Shown: in pieces, positions 6,978-15,499 of the stretch | Layout: every line of letters starts with the position of its first letter | Numbering within the stretch: the stretch's first letter is position 1 | Source: Lachnoclostridium sp. UBA5890 | GTDB lineage: Bacteria > Bacillota > Clostridia > Lachnospirales > Lachnospiraceae | NCBI GenBank assembly: GCA_002431395.1 | Contig: DJEU01000024.1 | Location: forward strand, 905 to 34,704 | Length of the DNA stretch: 33,800 bases | Direction: 5' to 3' | Notes under the pieces: generated by a model | What the model was told of the DNA's origin: nothing | What the model saw: the letters and a program-made list of their open reading frames with translations, nothing else | Databases searched by the model: none | Made by a program: the position numbers and the translations under genes

Positions 6978-7796
6978 TTATGCATTGATAACCTTTGCCA
7001 GATACAACCGCAATGCCTTCTCGTTGCTTTTTTCACCCTCGGCATATTCAATTTTCGTGATATCCTTTAAGATACACCCACAATGTCCCGGAAATGTCGG
7101 AAAGCATGTCACATGCAGATACGTGTCGATTTCAGGACTGTAATCTATGATTTCCAGGGTTCTGCCATATAAGACAACCTGTTCATAACTCCGGAGCCAT
7201 TTGGCATCCATGTTTGCAAAAACAGACCCAAAAGAACTTCCGATCAAATCTTTTAACGGTGTTTTCTCGATTTTGGCAAGTGCCTCATTGCCATAACAGA
7301 AAATCCAGTCTACCGCTTCCGCATTATCGTCAAATACCATCTCAATATCCGCGAATGCGAATGGCATATGATCAAAACTTCGGTAATGTTCCGCATAATC
7401 CTCATACGTCATCGGCTTTTTACTCGCACGAAGTTTCTGCAATATCTTCTTCTGATTCTCAAGCTGTGTACAAATAATTCTTTTTTTATTTCGGTTGCTA
7501 TAGGGAAGTTTCTCTCCGGTATTTAAAAGAATATATTCCTTCGTTACAGAATGAATGGCTTTGGATGCTACGATACACTGGCGGCTGATACGAATAAACG
7601 CTTTGCCCAGCTGCTCCTCCAATGCCCCCATAGAATTCGAATAATAAAATTGTTTTCCGTCTATCATATAAATCCACGGTTTGGCATGACTTTCTTCTTC
7701 TGTTTTCATAGCATACAAAATATCCTCCGTATTTATTTTGAATTCCTGCTGTGAAGACTTGTTTTTTACAGTCAGAAATGTCGCTTCTTCCTTCAT
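6978..7796 (-). CDS. LytTR-type DNA-binding regulator with a C-terminal PAS-like domain
   Basis: The 272-residue protein begins with a LytTR-like domain (about residues 6-110): ILYAMKTEEES, MIDGKQFYYSNSMGALEEQL, FIRISRQCIVASKAI and LNTGEKLPYSNRNKKRI match the beta-strand recognition fold in order. After a basic linker comes a PAS-like region (about 130-255): FAFADIEMVFDD, DWIFCYGNEALAKIEK, LIGSSFGSVFANMDAKWL and GCILKDITKIE. There is no receiver domain and no membrane segment, so the signal is probably cytoplasmic and sensed by the PAS part. An upstream in-frame start at 7835 exists, but the ATG at 7796 has AGAGGAGG about 9 bases before it and is preferred. The secreted-protein gene lies 147 bases downstream on the same strand. 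The ligand is unknown. Confidence 0.82.
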   Translation of the reverse strand: MKEEATFLTVKNKSSQQEFKINTEDILYAMKTEEESHAKPWIYMIDGKQFYYSNSMGALEEQLGKAFIRISRQCIVASKAIHSVTKEYILLNTGEKLPYSNRNKKRIICTQLENQKKILQKLRASKKPMTYEDYAEHYRSFDHMPFAFADIEMVFDDNAEAVDWIFCYGNEALAKIEKTPLKDLIGSSFGSVFANMDAKWLRSYEQVVLYGRTLEIIDYSPEIDTYLHVTCFPTFPGHCGCILKDITKIEYAEGEKSNEKALRLYLAKVINA

Positions 7797-7866
7797 ATAT
7801 GTTCTCCTCCTCTGATTTGTTTCCTCAATCAGCACTTATGAATTACTACAATGTAATCTTATTCTC

Positions 7867-7895
7867 ATCCTATCATAACTGTATCACAATTTCAA
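7867..7895 (-). promoter_or_regulatory. Promoter of the LytTR-PAS gene
   Basis: Minus-strand TTGAAA (7895-7890) and TAGGAT (7872-7867) are separated by 17 bases, about 70 bases upstream of the chosen ATG at 7796. This lies in the 358-base gene-free stretch 7797-8154, which otherwise holds the divergent YfhO promoter, a small CTGATT/AATCAG inverted repeat near 7811-7833 and AT-rich sequence with no further gene. Confidence 0.6.
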
Positions 7896-8069
7896 TAAAA
7901 ATATTGTTTATTCAAGAACATTTTATTTTCTTTTTTGCAAATTTCTTTTGATTTTCTTGTAATTAAGGAAATTTTATTCCCGAAATCCAATAATATGCAA
8001 AAAAACTGATCCGGTCCCCACATTCATACTCGTTTCCAAGCCCTTTTATGAAGTGAGTGCAAAATTGGA

Positions 8070-8098
8070 TTGAAAAACGGCTTCCTTTCCTTTATACT
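8070..8098 (+). promoter_or_regulatory. Promoter of the YfhO-family gene
   Basis: TTGAAA (8070-8075), 17 bases, TATACT (8093-8098). Transcription should start near 8105, which rules out the longer open-frame start at 8104 and supports the ATG at 8155. Confidence 0.75.
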
Positions 8099-8154
8099 AT
8101 ATAATGTATTTATATATTTGTTACCAAAATTTGTCATTGAGAGGATGGAAGACT

Positions 8155-10524
8155 ATGAAAAAAGAATGGAATGGACGGACTGTATTTTTACTGGCTATGG
8201 CAATGACATTGATCTGTTTTCTGCCATTTCTAATACGTGATAAAGGATTATTTATTTATTTTGGCGACTACAATATGCAGCAGATTCCGTTTTATCTCAA
8301 GATACATGAAGCGGTTCGTAATGGACATTTTTTCTGGGATATGACCACGGATCTGGGAAGCAGCATCTATACCAGCTATTCGTTTTATCTGCTGGGAAGT
8401 CCCTTTTTCTGGATAACCGTGCCTTTTCCAAAACAGGCGGTACCATATCTTCTTCCTTTTTTGCAGATGATAAAGATTGCCCTTGCCTGTCTTGGAGGTT
8501 ATCATTATAGCAGACAATTTGTCAAAGATACCCGATGTGCCTGCCTAAGCGGTCTTCTTTACAGTTTTAGCGGCTTTACCCTGGTCAGCCTGGTCTTTAA
8601 CCATTTTGGCGAAGTCGTTGCCTTTTTCCCATTTTATCTGCTGGCAGCGGACCGGCTTGCACAGAAAAAAAACTATGGCATGTTTTCACTTCTTACAGCA
8701 CTGATGGCGATTACCAATTACTTCTTCTTTTTTGGCGAAGTTCTCTTTCTGCTGCTGTATCTGCTGATACGTTATGGGACAGATGCCGCCTGGCACATGA
8801 AGGAAAAACTCTCTCTTTGGGCTCGTTTTATCGCTGAACTCCTGTCTGGTGTTTTTCTTTCCGCTTTCTTTCTGCTCCCTTCACTGCTTGCCGTAGCAGG
8901 AAACACCCGCCTGTCAGAAACCATTTTTGACAGAAATCCCCTTATCTATTCGGATGTCAGGACATATCTTGCTCTGTTGAAAAGTCTTGTCCTGCCACCG
9001 GATACCATTCAGGGTGAGACATTGTTCGGTACAGAGGAAGGCACCCTTGCTTCTCTCAGTCTGTTTCTTCCCCTGTTTGCCTGTTGTGGTGTGATTGCTT
9101 ATTTTATCCAGAAAAAAGGATGGGATTTTTTCAAAAAATTGTGTCTTGTCTGCCTCTTGCTTGCTGTCATTCCGCTTGGTAATTCTTTGTTTGCCGCAGG
9201 CAATGCCACATATTATACAAGATGGTTTTTTATGCCGCTCCTGCTGATGGCAGTCATGACTGCCTCTGCCGTAGACTCCTTTGAGCCAAAGCCATTTACC
9301 ATCGGAACTCTTTTCTGGGGCGGAATGCTGCTCTTCTTTTTGCTGACTAATATGATCACAAAGTCTGCAACTGTCGATGCAACCGGAATCTTTTTGATCA
9401 AAAACCGTTCTTCTTACGAAACAGAATTGACCGTTGGCATCTGTAGTTTCCTTATTCTTGTCTATCTTGTATGGATTTTAAAAAAAGATACAAAGAAAAA
9501 ATACCTCACGGCATTTCTCGGTGCAGCTATTCTCTGCTGTACTGCGACATGTTATCTTCATATGAATACCGGTTCAAAGCAGGTCACGGATAGCGGTAGA
9601 TCCATCTATAAGAATCAGCTGGATGCGGATACCAGCCAATTTCTTCCCAAAGAGGATGATTTTTACCGGTTTGAGGCAGACACCGGCAGCAACCATTATA
9701 TTTTGACGCAGGAAATGCCATCTGTCTCCTGTTTTCTCAGCACTGTCTCAGGCAGTATTATGGATTTCTATAAATTTGCAGGCACCAACCGCACGGTATC
9801 CAGCCAGATTCCTTATGACCGAACAGCCCTGCGCGATCTATTGTCCGTGCGCTACTTCCTTCAGGATGCACAAATGCCGGCAGATTCGGGAGATTCTGCA
9901 CAAGAACTTTTGTCCGGCTATCCGTCGGTGACAAAGGAAAACGGATATCTTGTTTACGAAAATAAAGATTACCTGCATATGGGAACTATTTTTTCCTATT
10001 ATATGAAACGTTCCGAATATGAAACTCTTTCTGATACCCAAAAGAATGCGGTACTCCTTCATGCCATGGTAATAGAAGATAAGGACTGTAAAAATTTGGA
10101 AAGCCTTTCCGGGGTTACGCTTCTTTCCGCCGGGGATTTTAAAGAAATGACAAAAGACAGCAGACCGGAAGATGACGAAAAAACTCAATGTACCGCCCTC
10201 AACCAGACAGCTGCCAAAACATTCTGCTATGATAATACCAGTCTTACTTTTACCTATGATCATGCCAAAAATGGTCTGGCATTTTTATCCATTCCCTACA
10301 GCAGCGGTTTTACTGCTTATGCGGACGGAAAAGAAACACCTCTTTTCGTAACCGATGGCGGCCTGATGACGACAATATTACCTAAGGGTACGACTAAGCT
10401 TACACTTGTCTACCGGGAACCGGGGCTGGTACCCGGTATTGTGATCAGTCTGATCGGGATTGCTCTGCTCGTGGGATGGGTATTGTGGCACAGACGCTTT
10501 CTGAAAAAGATTTCGTCATTATAA
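8155..10524 (+). CDS. YfhO-family polytopic membrane protein (putative GT-C-type glycosyltransferase)
   Basis: The 789-residue protein resembles YfhO-family membrane proteins, some of which glycosylate lipoteichoic acid using undecaprenyl-phosphate sugars. The N-terminal 490 residues contain about a dozen hydrophobic segments. The first extracytoplasmic loop contains YFGDYNMQQIPFYLKIHE and FFWDMTTDLGSSIYTSYSFY, the conserved acidic-residue region of the family. A soluble domain (about 510-750) follows, and the end is a last membrane helix (LVPGIVISLIGIALLVGWV) with a basic tail WHRRFLKK. The ATG has AGAGGATGG about 6 bases upstream. The gene has its own promoter and ends in a strong terminator, so it appears monocistronic. 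No CsbB-like or GtrA-like partner gene is adjacent, so the donor and acceptor cannot be named. Confidence 0.85.
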   Translation: MKKEWNGRTVFLLAMAMTLICFLPFLIRDKGLFIYFGDYNMQQIPFYLKIHEAVRNGHFFWDMTTDLGSSIYTSYSFYLLGSPFFWITVPFPKQAVPYLLPFLQMIKIALACLGGYHYSRQFVKDTRCACLSGLLYSFSGFTLVSLVFNHFGEVVAFFPFYLLAADRLAQKKNYGMFSLLTALMAITNYFFFFGEVLFLLLYLLIRYGTDAAWHMKEKLSLWARFIAELLSGVFLSAFFLLPSLLAVAGNTRLSETIFDRNPLIYSDVRTYLALLKSLVLPPDTIQGETLFGTEEGTLASLSLFLPLFACCGVIAYFIQKKGWDFFKKLCLVCLLLAVIPLGNSLFAAGNATYYTRWFFMPLLLMAVMTASAVDSFEPKPFTIGTLFWGGMLLFFLLTNMITKSATVDATGIFLIKNRSSYETELTVGICSFLILVYLVWILKKDTKKKYLTAFLGAAILCCTATCYLHMNTGSKQVTDSGRSIYKNQLDADTSQFLPKEDDFYRFEADTGSNHYILTQEMPSVSCFLSTVSGSIMDFYKFAGTNRTVSSQIPYDRTALRDLLSVRYFLQDAQMPADSGDSAQELLSGYPSVTKENGYLVYENKDYLHMGTIFSYYMKRSEYETLSDTQKNAVLLHAMVIEDKDCKNLESLSGVTLLSAGDFKEMTKDSRPEDDEKTQCTALNQTAAKTFCYDNTSLTFTYDHAKNGLAFLSIPYSSGFTAYADGKETPLFVTDGGLMTTILPKGTTKLTLVYREPGLVPGIVISLIGIALLVGWVLWHRRFLKKISSL

Positions 10525-10585
10525 ACCCGAATGATTGCCTCAACATAATCTTCTTGGGAAGACATCGTATCCTGCGGTATATGAA

Positions 10586-10620
10586 AAAGGTGCGGTCACA
10601 ATACACGTGACCGCACCTTT
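10586..10620. terminator. Strong bidirectional terminator between yfhO-family gene and fabV
   Basis: A perfect 14-bp stem, AAAGGTGCGGTCAC with GTGACCGCACCTTT, surrounds a 7-base loop. The minus-strand exit runs into TTTTTCAT and the plus-strand exit into TTTCATTT. It serves both convergent transcripts, ending 19 bases beyond the fabV stop. Confidence 0.93.
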
Positions 10621-10639
10621 CATTTATGCCGAACCCCTA

Positions 10640-11797
10640 TCAGATCTCGACATCCTCACTATAATCTACATTCTCATAACCAAAACCGAACATATGATAA
10701 AATTCGTCCCAGTATTCTTTAATATCACCGAGAGTCTCGATGGATTCGGAATCTACTTTGTCCCATACTTCGGAAATCTTGTCCTGTACTTCCGGACGCA
10801 TCTCATAGTCATCAAGGCGGATTCTTCCTTCCTCATCGGTTTCCGGTCCGTTTGGCAGTTTTTCCATAAACAGACGGTCCATCTGCTCGATACAGCCTTC
10901 ATGCAGCCCTGCATCTTTCATCACGCGGTAAAGCAGGGAGATGTAAAGCGGAACGATTGGAATCGCTGCACTGGACTGCGTTACAAGTGCTTTGTTTACG
11001 GATATGTATGCTTTTAATCCAAGGCTTGCAAAGTCCTCATTCATCTTTACGGAAGTCTGGTACAGATGCTTTTTCGCCTGTCCGATGCTTCCCTCTTTAT
11101 AGATCGGATGCGTTACTTCCGGTCCGATGTAAGAATACGCAAGTGTTACGGCATTTTCTGCTACGACACCGGCATCGGTAAGTGCCTGAATCCAGTCATA
11201 CCAGTCTTCGCCGCCCATAACCTGAATCGTCGCCTGAATTTCTTCCTCTGTGGCAACCGGAACGGTCACCTCTTTGATCTCATTCGTGCGAAGATCAATG
11301 GTTTTATTGGTAAATGGCTCGCCGACGGTCTTCAGTACAGAAGAAACAGTCGTTCCATCCGGCAAGGTTCTGCGTGGTGCTGCCATACTGTAAACGATCA
11401 TGTCAACTTTTCCAAAATTTTCCTTAATGCAAGCAATGACATCTTCTTTCATTTCTTTTGAAAAACCGTCTCCGTTAAAGGATTTTGCAAAATAGCCATC
11501 CTCTGCTGCGATCTTTTCAAAAGCCAGCGTATTGTAATATCCGGCGGTTGCTGTACGTTTGCCCTTGGCTTCACGCTCAAATGCCACACCGATCGTATCT
11601 GCTCCATATCCGTAAGTTACAGCGATACGGGATGCCAGACCATAACCGGTGGAAGAACCGATCACTAACACTTTCTTAGGTCCTTCTACCTGCTTTTTTT
11701 GTTTTGTATACTCAATCTGTCTGCGCACGCTCTCCTCGCATCCTTTCGGATGGGCTGTCGTACATATAAATCCTTTTACCTTTGGCTCAACTACCAT
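10640..11797 (-). CDS. fabV: Trans-2-enoyl-CoA/enoyl-ACP reductase FabV
   Basis: FabV reduces the trans-2 double bond of enoyl-ACP or enoyl-CoA with NADH and is a short-chain dehydrogenase relative that is insensitive to triclosan. The 385 residues are close to the usual 400. Visible features are the N-terminal KVKGFICTTAHPKGCE, the dinucleotide loop GSSTGYGLASR (47-57), FNGDGFSKEMK, VYSMAAPRRT, and the catalytic Y-x8-K arrangement in IYKEGSIGQAKKHLY. RLDDYEMRPEVQ sits near the C-terminus, as is usual. The ribosome binding site is GGAGG with 6-base spacing. It is the last gene of the long minus-strand series, 16 bases after the HlyIII gene. Here it may work in fatty-acid synthesis or in crotonyl-CoA reduction; the context does not decide. 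Confidence 0.95.
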   Translation of the reverse strand: MVVEPKVKGFICTTAHPKGCEESVRRQIEYTKQKKQVEGPKKVLVIGSSTGYGLASRIAVTYGYGADTIGVAFEREAKGKRTATAGYYNTLAFEKIAAEDGYFAKSFNGDGFSKEMKEDVIACIKENFGKVDMIVYSMAAPRRTLPDGTTVSSVLKTVGEPFTNKTIDLRTNEIKEVTVPVATEEEIQATIQVMGGEDWYDWIQALTDAGVVAENAVTLAYSYIGPEVTHPIYKEGSIGQAKKHLYQTSVKMNEDFASLGLKAYISVNKALVTQSSAAIPIVPLYISLLYRVMKDAGLHEGCIEQMDRLFMEKLPNGPETDEEGRIRLDDYEMRPEVQDKISEVWDKVDSESIETLGDIKEYWDEFYHMFGFGYENVDYSEDVEI

Positions 11798-11813
11798 TTT
11801 AATCCTCCAATCT

Positions 11814-12500
11814 TTATCTCATGATTACATAAAATAATATCATAAAGAAGTGCAGTACACTTCCTGCGATAACAAATAAATGAAAGATCGAATGCATATA
11901 ACGCTTCGTCTTTCCGACGCCATACAATACGGCTCCGATCGTATACGCGATTCCACCGCTGACGAGATATACCATTCCGCCAAAACCAAGCAGTTCAATC
12001 GTCGGTTTGATAAACAAAATGATGCACCATCCCATACCAAGATAGCAGATCATCGCCATTTTCTTATATTTTTCAAGGTCAATTGCGGTAAATGTCGCCG
12101 CACCAAGACAGCACGCCCACACGATACCAAAGATCACAAAAGCGATAACCGGATGATTGACACGGATGCCCGCCAGTGTGATCGCGGTGTAAGTACCTGC
12201 GATCAAAAAATAGATCGTACAGTGGTCAATGACCTGAAATACCTTTTTTGCCCTCTGCGCTGTCAGCCCATGATAAATGCTTGACATCGCATACAAAGCA
12301 ACCATTGTGCCACCGTAAACTGCCGATGCCACAACCGCCCAGGGATCGCCTTTTAACGCGGAAAAAATGACACAAAGTACCAAAGCGGCGATTGCCAGCG
12401 CACCTCCGACGATATGGGAAACCATATTAAAAATTTCCTCGCCTCTCGTATAATCCGGAAGTGTTCGATCTTTTAATTTTGTTCTCTTTTTCTTTTCCAT
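11814..12500 (-). CDS. HlyIII/PAQR-family seven-helix membrane protein
   Basis: The 228-residue protein has about seven hydrophobic segments after a short basic N-terminus (MEKKKRTKLKDR). PAQR/hemolysin-III signatures are present: EEIFNMVSHIVGG before helix 1, SSIYHGL after helix 2-3, IDHCTIYFLIAGTYT in the middle and FHLFVIAGSVLHF in the last helix. The His of SSIYH, the Asp of IDH and the H-x7-H pair at the end are the conserved set that in related proteins binds a metal and suggests ceramidase-like hydrolase chemistry. Bacterial members have been linked to membrane energetics and to cytolysis, but the physiological role is not settled. GGAGGG precedes the ATG. It lies 24 bases downstream of the chromate-transporter gene and 16 upstream of fabV. 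Confidence 0.9.
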   Translation of the reverse strand: MEKKKRTKLKDRTLPDYTRGEEIFNMVSHIVGGALAIAALVLCVIFSALKGDPWAVVASAVYGGTMVALYAMSSIYHGLTAQRAKKVFQVIDHCTIYFLIAGTYTAITLAGIRVNHPVIAFVIFGIVWACCLGAATFTAIDLEKYKKMAMICYLGMGWCIILFIKPTIELLGFGGMVYLVSGGIAYTIGAVLYGVGKTKRYMHSIFHLFVIAGSVLHFFMILFYVIMR

Positions 12501-12524
12501 CTTCTTACCCTCCGTGTCTACATA

Positions 12525-13964
12525 TTAGATTCCCATTGCATTACACAGTCCCATTGATAACACAAGGCTCATGCCGATCAATACCACATTTTTGCATTTT
12601 GCCTTTTTGAGTAAAAAAAGATTCAATCCATAAATGGCAAAGATCATGATCAGTACGGTAAACCATGGATATTCTTTATTTTGCGCCAATGTCATACTGG
12701 ATTGTATCAATCCCGACATGACGGTCAATAAAAGTCCTGACACGATCACTTTAATGGATTTCTTTATATTGATAAATACCTCAATATTTTCCAAATATTC
12801 ATAAAGGTGGTAAACCACATCAAATACGACCGCCGAAGCCATTACACTCATCGCAAATCCGGCAAGTGCCATCCACATGCCGCCTGCTGTCGTGCCTGCC
12901 AGTCCATATCCATAAGAATAGCCGATTCCCGACAACGTCTTACATAAGATGGATCCCGGCAGAATATTTACAATAAGTATCAGATAATTATAAAAGGAGT
13001 TTTCACTGATATAATCCGGCACAAACAGCCCATCCGCAATTGTCAGATAAGCATCTCCGCCTCCAAAAGAAATCAGGGAAGACGCAATTCCTTTTACAAA
13101 AAATGGTAAACACTGCGCAGCAAAATAAAACATCGCCGGCAGACTGAGAAGAACCGCCGCAGCTATCCATACTGCACTTTCTATCACCAGTGGTTTTAAC
13201 ACCTTTTTCCGTTTCTTTTTCTTTTTGACCGAACTTTTCTTAAAACTGTATACCGCCAGAACGATCATAACAACACGCACCGTCCACGTCACGATATCAT
13301 TCTCTATGATCTTCGCTTTTCCAATGCACAAAAGGTAAATGCCAGCCACGATACCGGCCGGTATCATCGTCTGCCATTGAAATTTACAATCTGTGACTAA
13401 TATGGCAAAAAACGCAATTGCCAGCATTTCAATCGTAGAAATGCTAAATAACGGCGTCTTATCAATCTGAAAGATACGGAACAGATTGCGCCCGGCTGTC
13501 AGTATAAATACACCGACGCACACGCCAACTGCCTTTCCACGGTGCTTTTTTACCACACAGTCCTGAAAGGCATTGTGGATATATTCCGTCAAAAGACACA
13601 TGATAAAAGCGGTGATCCCAATCGATGCATATTGAATCTGTGTCAGCACTTTCGGATTCAATCCGTCCATTCCTGCCATCAGAAGTACCGTCATCAGGGC
13701 ACCGGGAAATGCCATCGCGATCGCCGCAAGAATCATTCCCTTTTTGCCGGAAACCGCTTTTCCTACACCTGCTGCAATCTCTACCGGAAGTGCTCCCGGA
13801 GTCAGCGCAGCCGCCACAATATCTTTCTCGTACTCTTCTCCCTTGATAAAACCCTTTTCTTCTACGACTTCCTGTTGAATCACTGGAATCAGTGCATTTC
13901 CGCCTCCAAACCCGATCAATCCGATCTTGTTCATGGAGACAAGCATTTGTACTAACTTCTTCAC
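12525..13964 (-). CDS. Chromate transporter (CHR family), two-domain form
   Basis: The 479-residue protein has two homologous CHR domains. The first carries GLIGFGGGNALIPVIQQEVV (about 15-34) and LTPGALPVEIAAGVGK. The second carries SLISFGGGDAYLTIADGLF (about 296-314) and VNILPGSILCKTLSGIGY. A Lys-rich linker (KKSSVKKKKKRKKVLK, about residue 243) joins them. Family members export chromate or related oxyanions, but in anaerobes the natural substrate is uncertain. The start is a GTG whose last bases overlap the stop of the preceding 142-residue gene (GTGA), with GAGG about 7 bases upstream, so translation is coupled. The C-terminal 100 residues add four more hydrophobic segments beyond the second CHR core. 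Confidence 0.88.
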   Translation of the reverse strand: MKKLVQMLVSMNKIGLIGFGGGNALIPVIQQEVVEEKGFIKGEEYEKDIVAAALTPGALPVEIAAGVGKAVSGKKGMILAAIAMAFPGALMTVLLMAGMDGLNPKVLTQIQYASIGITAFIMCLLTEYIHNAFQDCVVKKHRGKAVGVCVGVFILTAGRNLFRIFQIDKTPLFSISTIEMLAIAFFAILVTDCKFQWQTMIPAGIVAGIYLLCIGKAKIIENDIVTWTVRVVMIVLAVYSFKKSSVKKKKKRKKVLKPLVIESAVWIAAAVLLSLPAMFYFAAQCLPFFVKGIASSLISFGGGDAYLTIADGLFVPDYISENSFYNYLILIVNILPGSILCKTLSGIGYSYGYGLAGTTAGGMWMALAGFAMSVMASAVVFDVVYHLYEYLENIEVFINIKKSIKVIVSGLLLTVMSGLIQSSMTLAQNKEYPWFTVLIMIFAIYGLNLFLLKKAKCKNVVLIGMSLVLSMGLCNAMGI

Positions 13965-14389
13965 GTCTTTTCCTCATTTGACAAAAGATGAAACAGCGCT
14001 GCTTTGTAGATCAAAACAAGCCGTACATCTTTGTCGCAATATCGATTCTTCAAAAATTCTATTGTTTTATATCCATATACCAAAACCAGTATACTTAAAG
14101 CCACAAGCTTTATTTCCGGAAGAAGAGGCATACAGATCAGAAAAAGAATAGCCGCCGTAAATCCGGCACTGATCATCCCAAACAAACGGCTGATCGTTAC
14201 CGACAATCGTACGGTCTGCAACAAATTCAGCAGCCGTCTGTCAAGATGTTCTTCATTGTTTTCTATTAAGACAAAATAGATATCACAAAAAATATCCATA
14301 CATTCTTTTTCTTTTAATTTTGCACGATACTCTCTATAACGTTTTCTTCCAAACTCTTTCTGCATTAATCTGCCTAATACACTAACCAA
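13961..14389 (-). CDS. Small two-helix membrane protein of unknown function, coupled to the chromate transporter
   Basis: The 142-residue protein is not recognised. The N-terminal 60 residues are charged and helical (MQKEFGRKRYREYRAKLKEK, then NNEEHLDRRLLNLLQTV). Two hydrophobic helices follow (about 68-90 and 95-112), then a short basic C-terminal helix. Translation most likely starts at a TTG (14389) because AAGGAG lies about 7-8 bases before it; an internal ATG at MQKEF is possible. Its stop overlaps the GTG of the CHR gene by four bases, so stoichiometric production is likely. A role as an accessory subunit or regulator of the transporter is inferred only from this coupling. Confidence 0.72.
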   Translation of the reverse strand: MVSVLGRLMQKEFGRKRYREYRAKLKEKECMDIFCDIYFVLIENNEEHLDRRLLNLLQTVRLSVTISRLFGMISAGFTAAILFLICMPLLPEIKLVALSILVLVYGYKTIEFLKNRYCDKDVRLVLIYKAALFHLLSNEEKT

Positions 14390-14461
14390 TTTTTTTCTCC
14401 TTCGGTTTCTGCCTTATCTCTATAGTATTCGGCAATACCTTGTTTGGTTATACGTAAAAGA

Positions 14462-15499
14462 TCAGCAAAATTTATAAATTGTCGTTGATGTAAATGTGTC
14501 GCCTGCTTTCAAAACACAGGATTCAAACGACGGAATATTGATTGAATTTGGGAAATACTGGGTTTCAAAGCAGACACCGTTTCTCTTCGTGTACTCTGCC
14601 CCTTCTTTTCCTTCTTCTTTTACAATAAAGTTTCCGGTATACAACTGCATTCCCGGAAGATCCGTGTATACTTCCATCGTTCTGCCGCTTGTGCTTTCCG
14701 AAACCTCCGCCACTTTTTCAACACCCTTTGTCTTCTTATCCAAAGCGAAGTTGTGGTCATATCCACCGGCAAGAATCAATGGTTCGTAGTCTGCTCCGAT
14801 ATCTTTGCTGATGGCTTTCTTGGTTCTGAAATCCATCGGTGTACCGGTTACATCAATGATCTTTCCGGTCGGGATCAAATCGTCTGTCGTCTCGGTAAAT
14901 CCGTTTGCCTGAATCCAAACTTCATGATCTGTAATGTCGCCGCCACTGTGTCCTTTCAGGTTGAAATAAGAATGGTTCGTTACATTGCACAGGGTATCTT
15001 TGTCGGATTTTGCTTTATAATCCAGTTTCAATTCATTGTCATCTGTCAATGTATAGGTTACGAAAATCTCCAGATTTCCCGGATATCCCTGCTCCATATC
15101 CGGACTTACGCGGGAAAATGTCACACTGTTTTCTCCGGCTTCTGCCTGATACATCACCTTATTGTATCCCGGTGTACCACCGTGGAGATTGTTCTTTCCG
15201 TCATTTTTCTCCAATTCATATGTTGTGCCATTCAGTTCGAATTTAGCATCTCCAATGCGGTTTCCATGACGTCCGATAAAGGAACCAAAGAAACATCCAT
15301 TGACTTCATACGCTGCTACATTGTCGAAACCAAGGACAACGTCCGCAAGTTTGCCATCTTTGTCCGGTACAAACAACGATACCAGATTGGCACCATAATC
15401 AATAAACTGCGCTTTCATGCCATTTTTGTTTTCCAAGGTGTACATGGAAACTTCTTCGCCGGCACTTGTTTTTCCAAAATTTGTCTTTGTTACACTCAT
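14462..15499 (-). CDS. galM: Aldose 1-epimerase (galactose mutarotase)
   Basis: The enzyme interconverts the alpha and beta anomers of glucose and galactose in the cytoplasm, feeding the Leloir pathway. The 345 residues match the family. Substrate-binding motifs are GRHGNRI (77-83) and NNLHGG (103-108). The catalytic acid is His176 in NHSYFNL, and the catalytic base is Glu312 in CFETQYFPNS. GGYDHNF is also present. No signal peptide is seen. Its ATG overlaps the aspS stop by four bases (ATGA), so it is translationally coupled to aspS rather than to other sugar genes; no galK or galT occurs in the window. A 72-base gap without a terminator follows before the small membrane-protein gene. Confidence 0.96.
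   Translation of the reverse strand: MSVTKTNFGKTSAGEEVSMYTLENKNGMKAQFIDYGANLVSLFVPDKDGKLADVVLGFDNVAAYEVNGCFFGSFIGRHGNRIGDAKFELNGTTYELEKNDGKNNLHGGTPGYNKVMYQAEAGENSVTFSRVSPDMEQGYPGNLEIFVTYTLTDDNELKLDYKAKSDKDTLCNVTNHSYFNLKGHSGGDITDHEVWIQANGFTETTDDLIPTGKIIDVTGTPMDFRTKKAISKDIGADYEPLILAGGYDHNFALDKKTKGVEKVAEVSESTSGRTMEVYTDLPGMQLYTGNFIVKEEGKEGAEYTKRNGVCFETQYFPNSINIPSFESCVLKAGDTFTSTTIYKFC

Noticed and set aside
8104..8154. 17-residue extension of the YfhO-family protein
   Set aside because: The start would coincide with the transcription start predicted from the -10 box at 8093-8098, while the ATG at 8155 has a good ribosome binding site.
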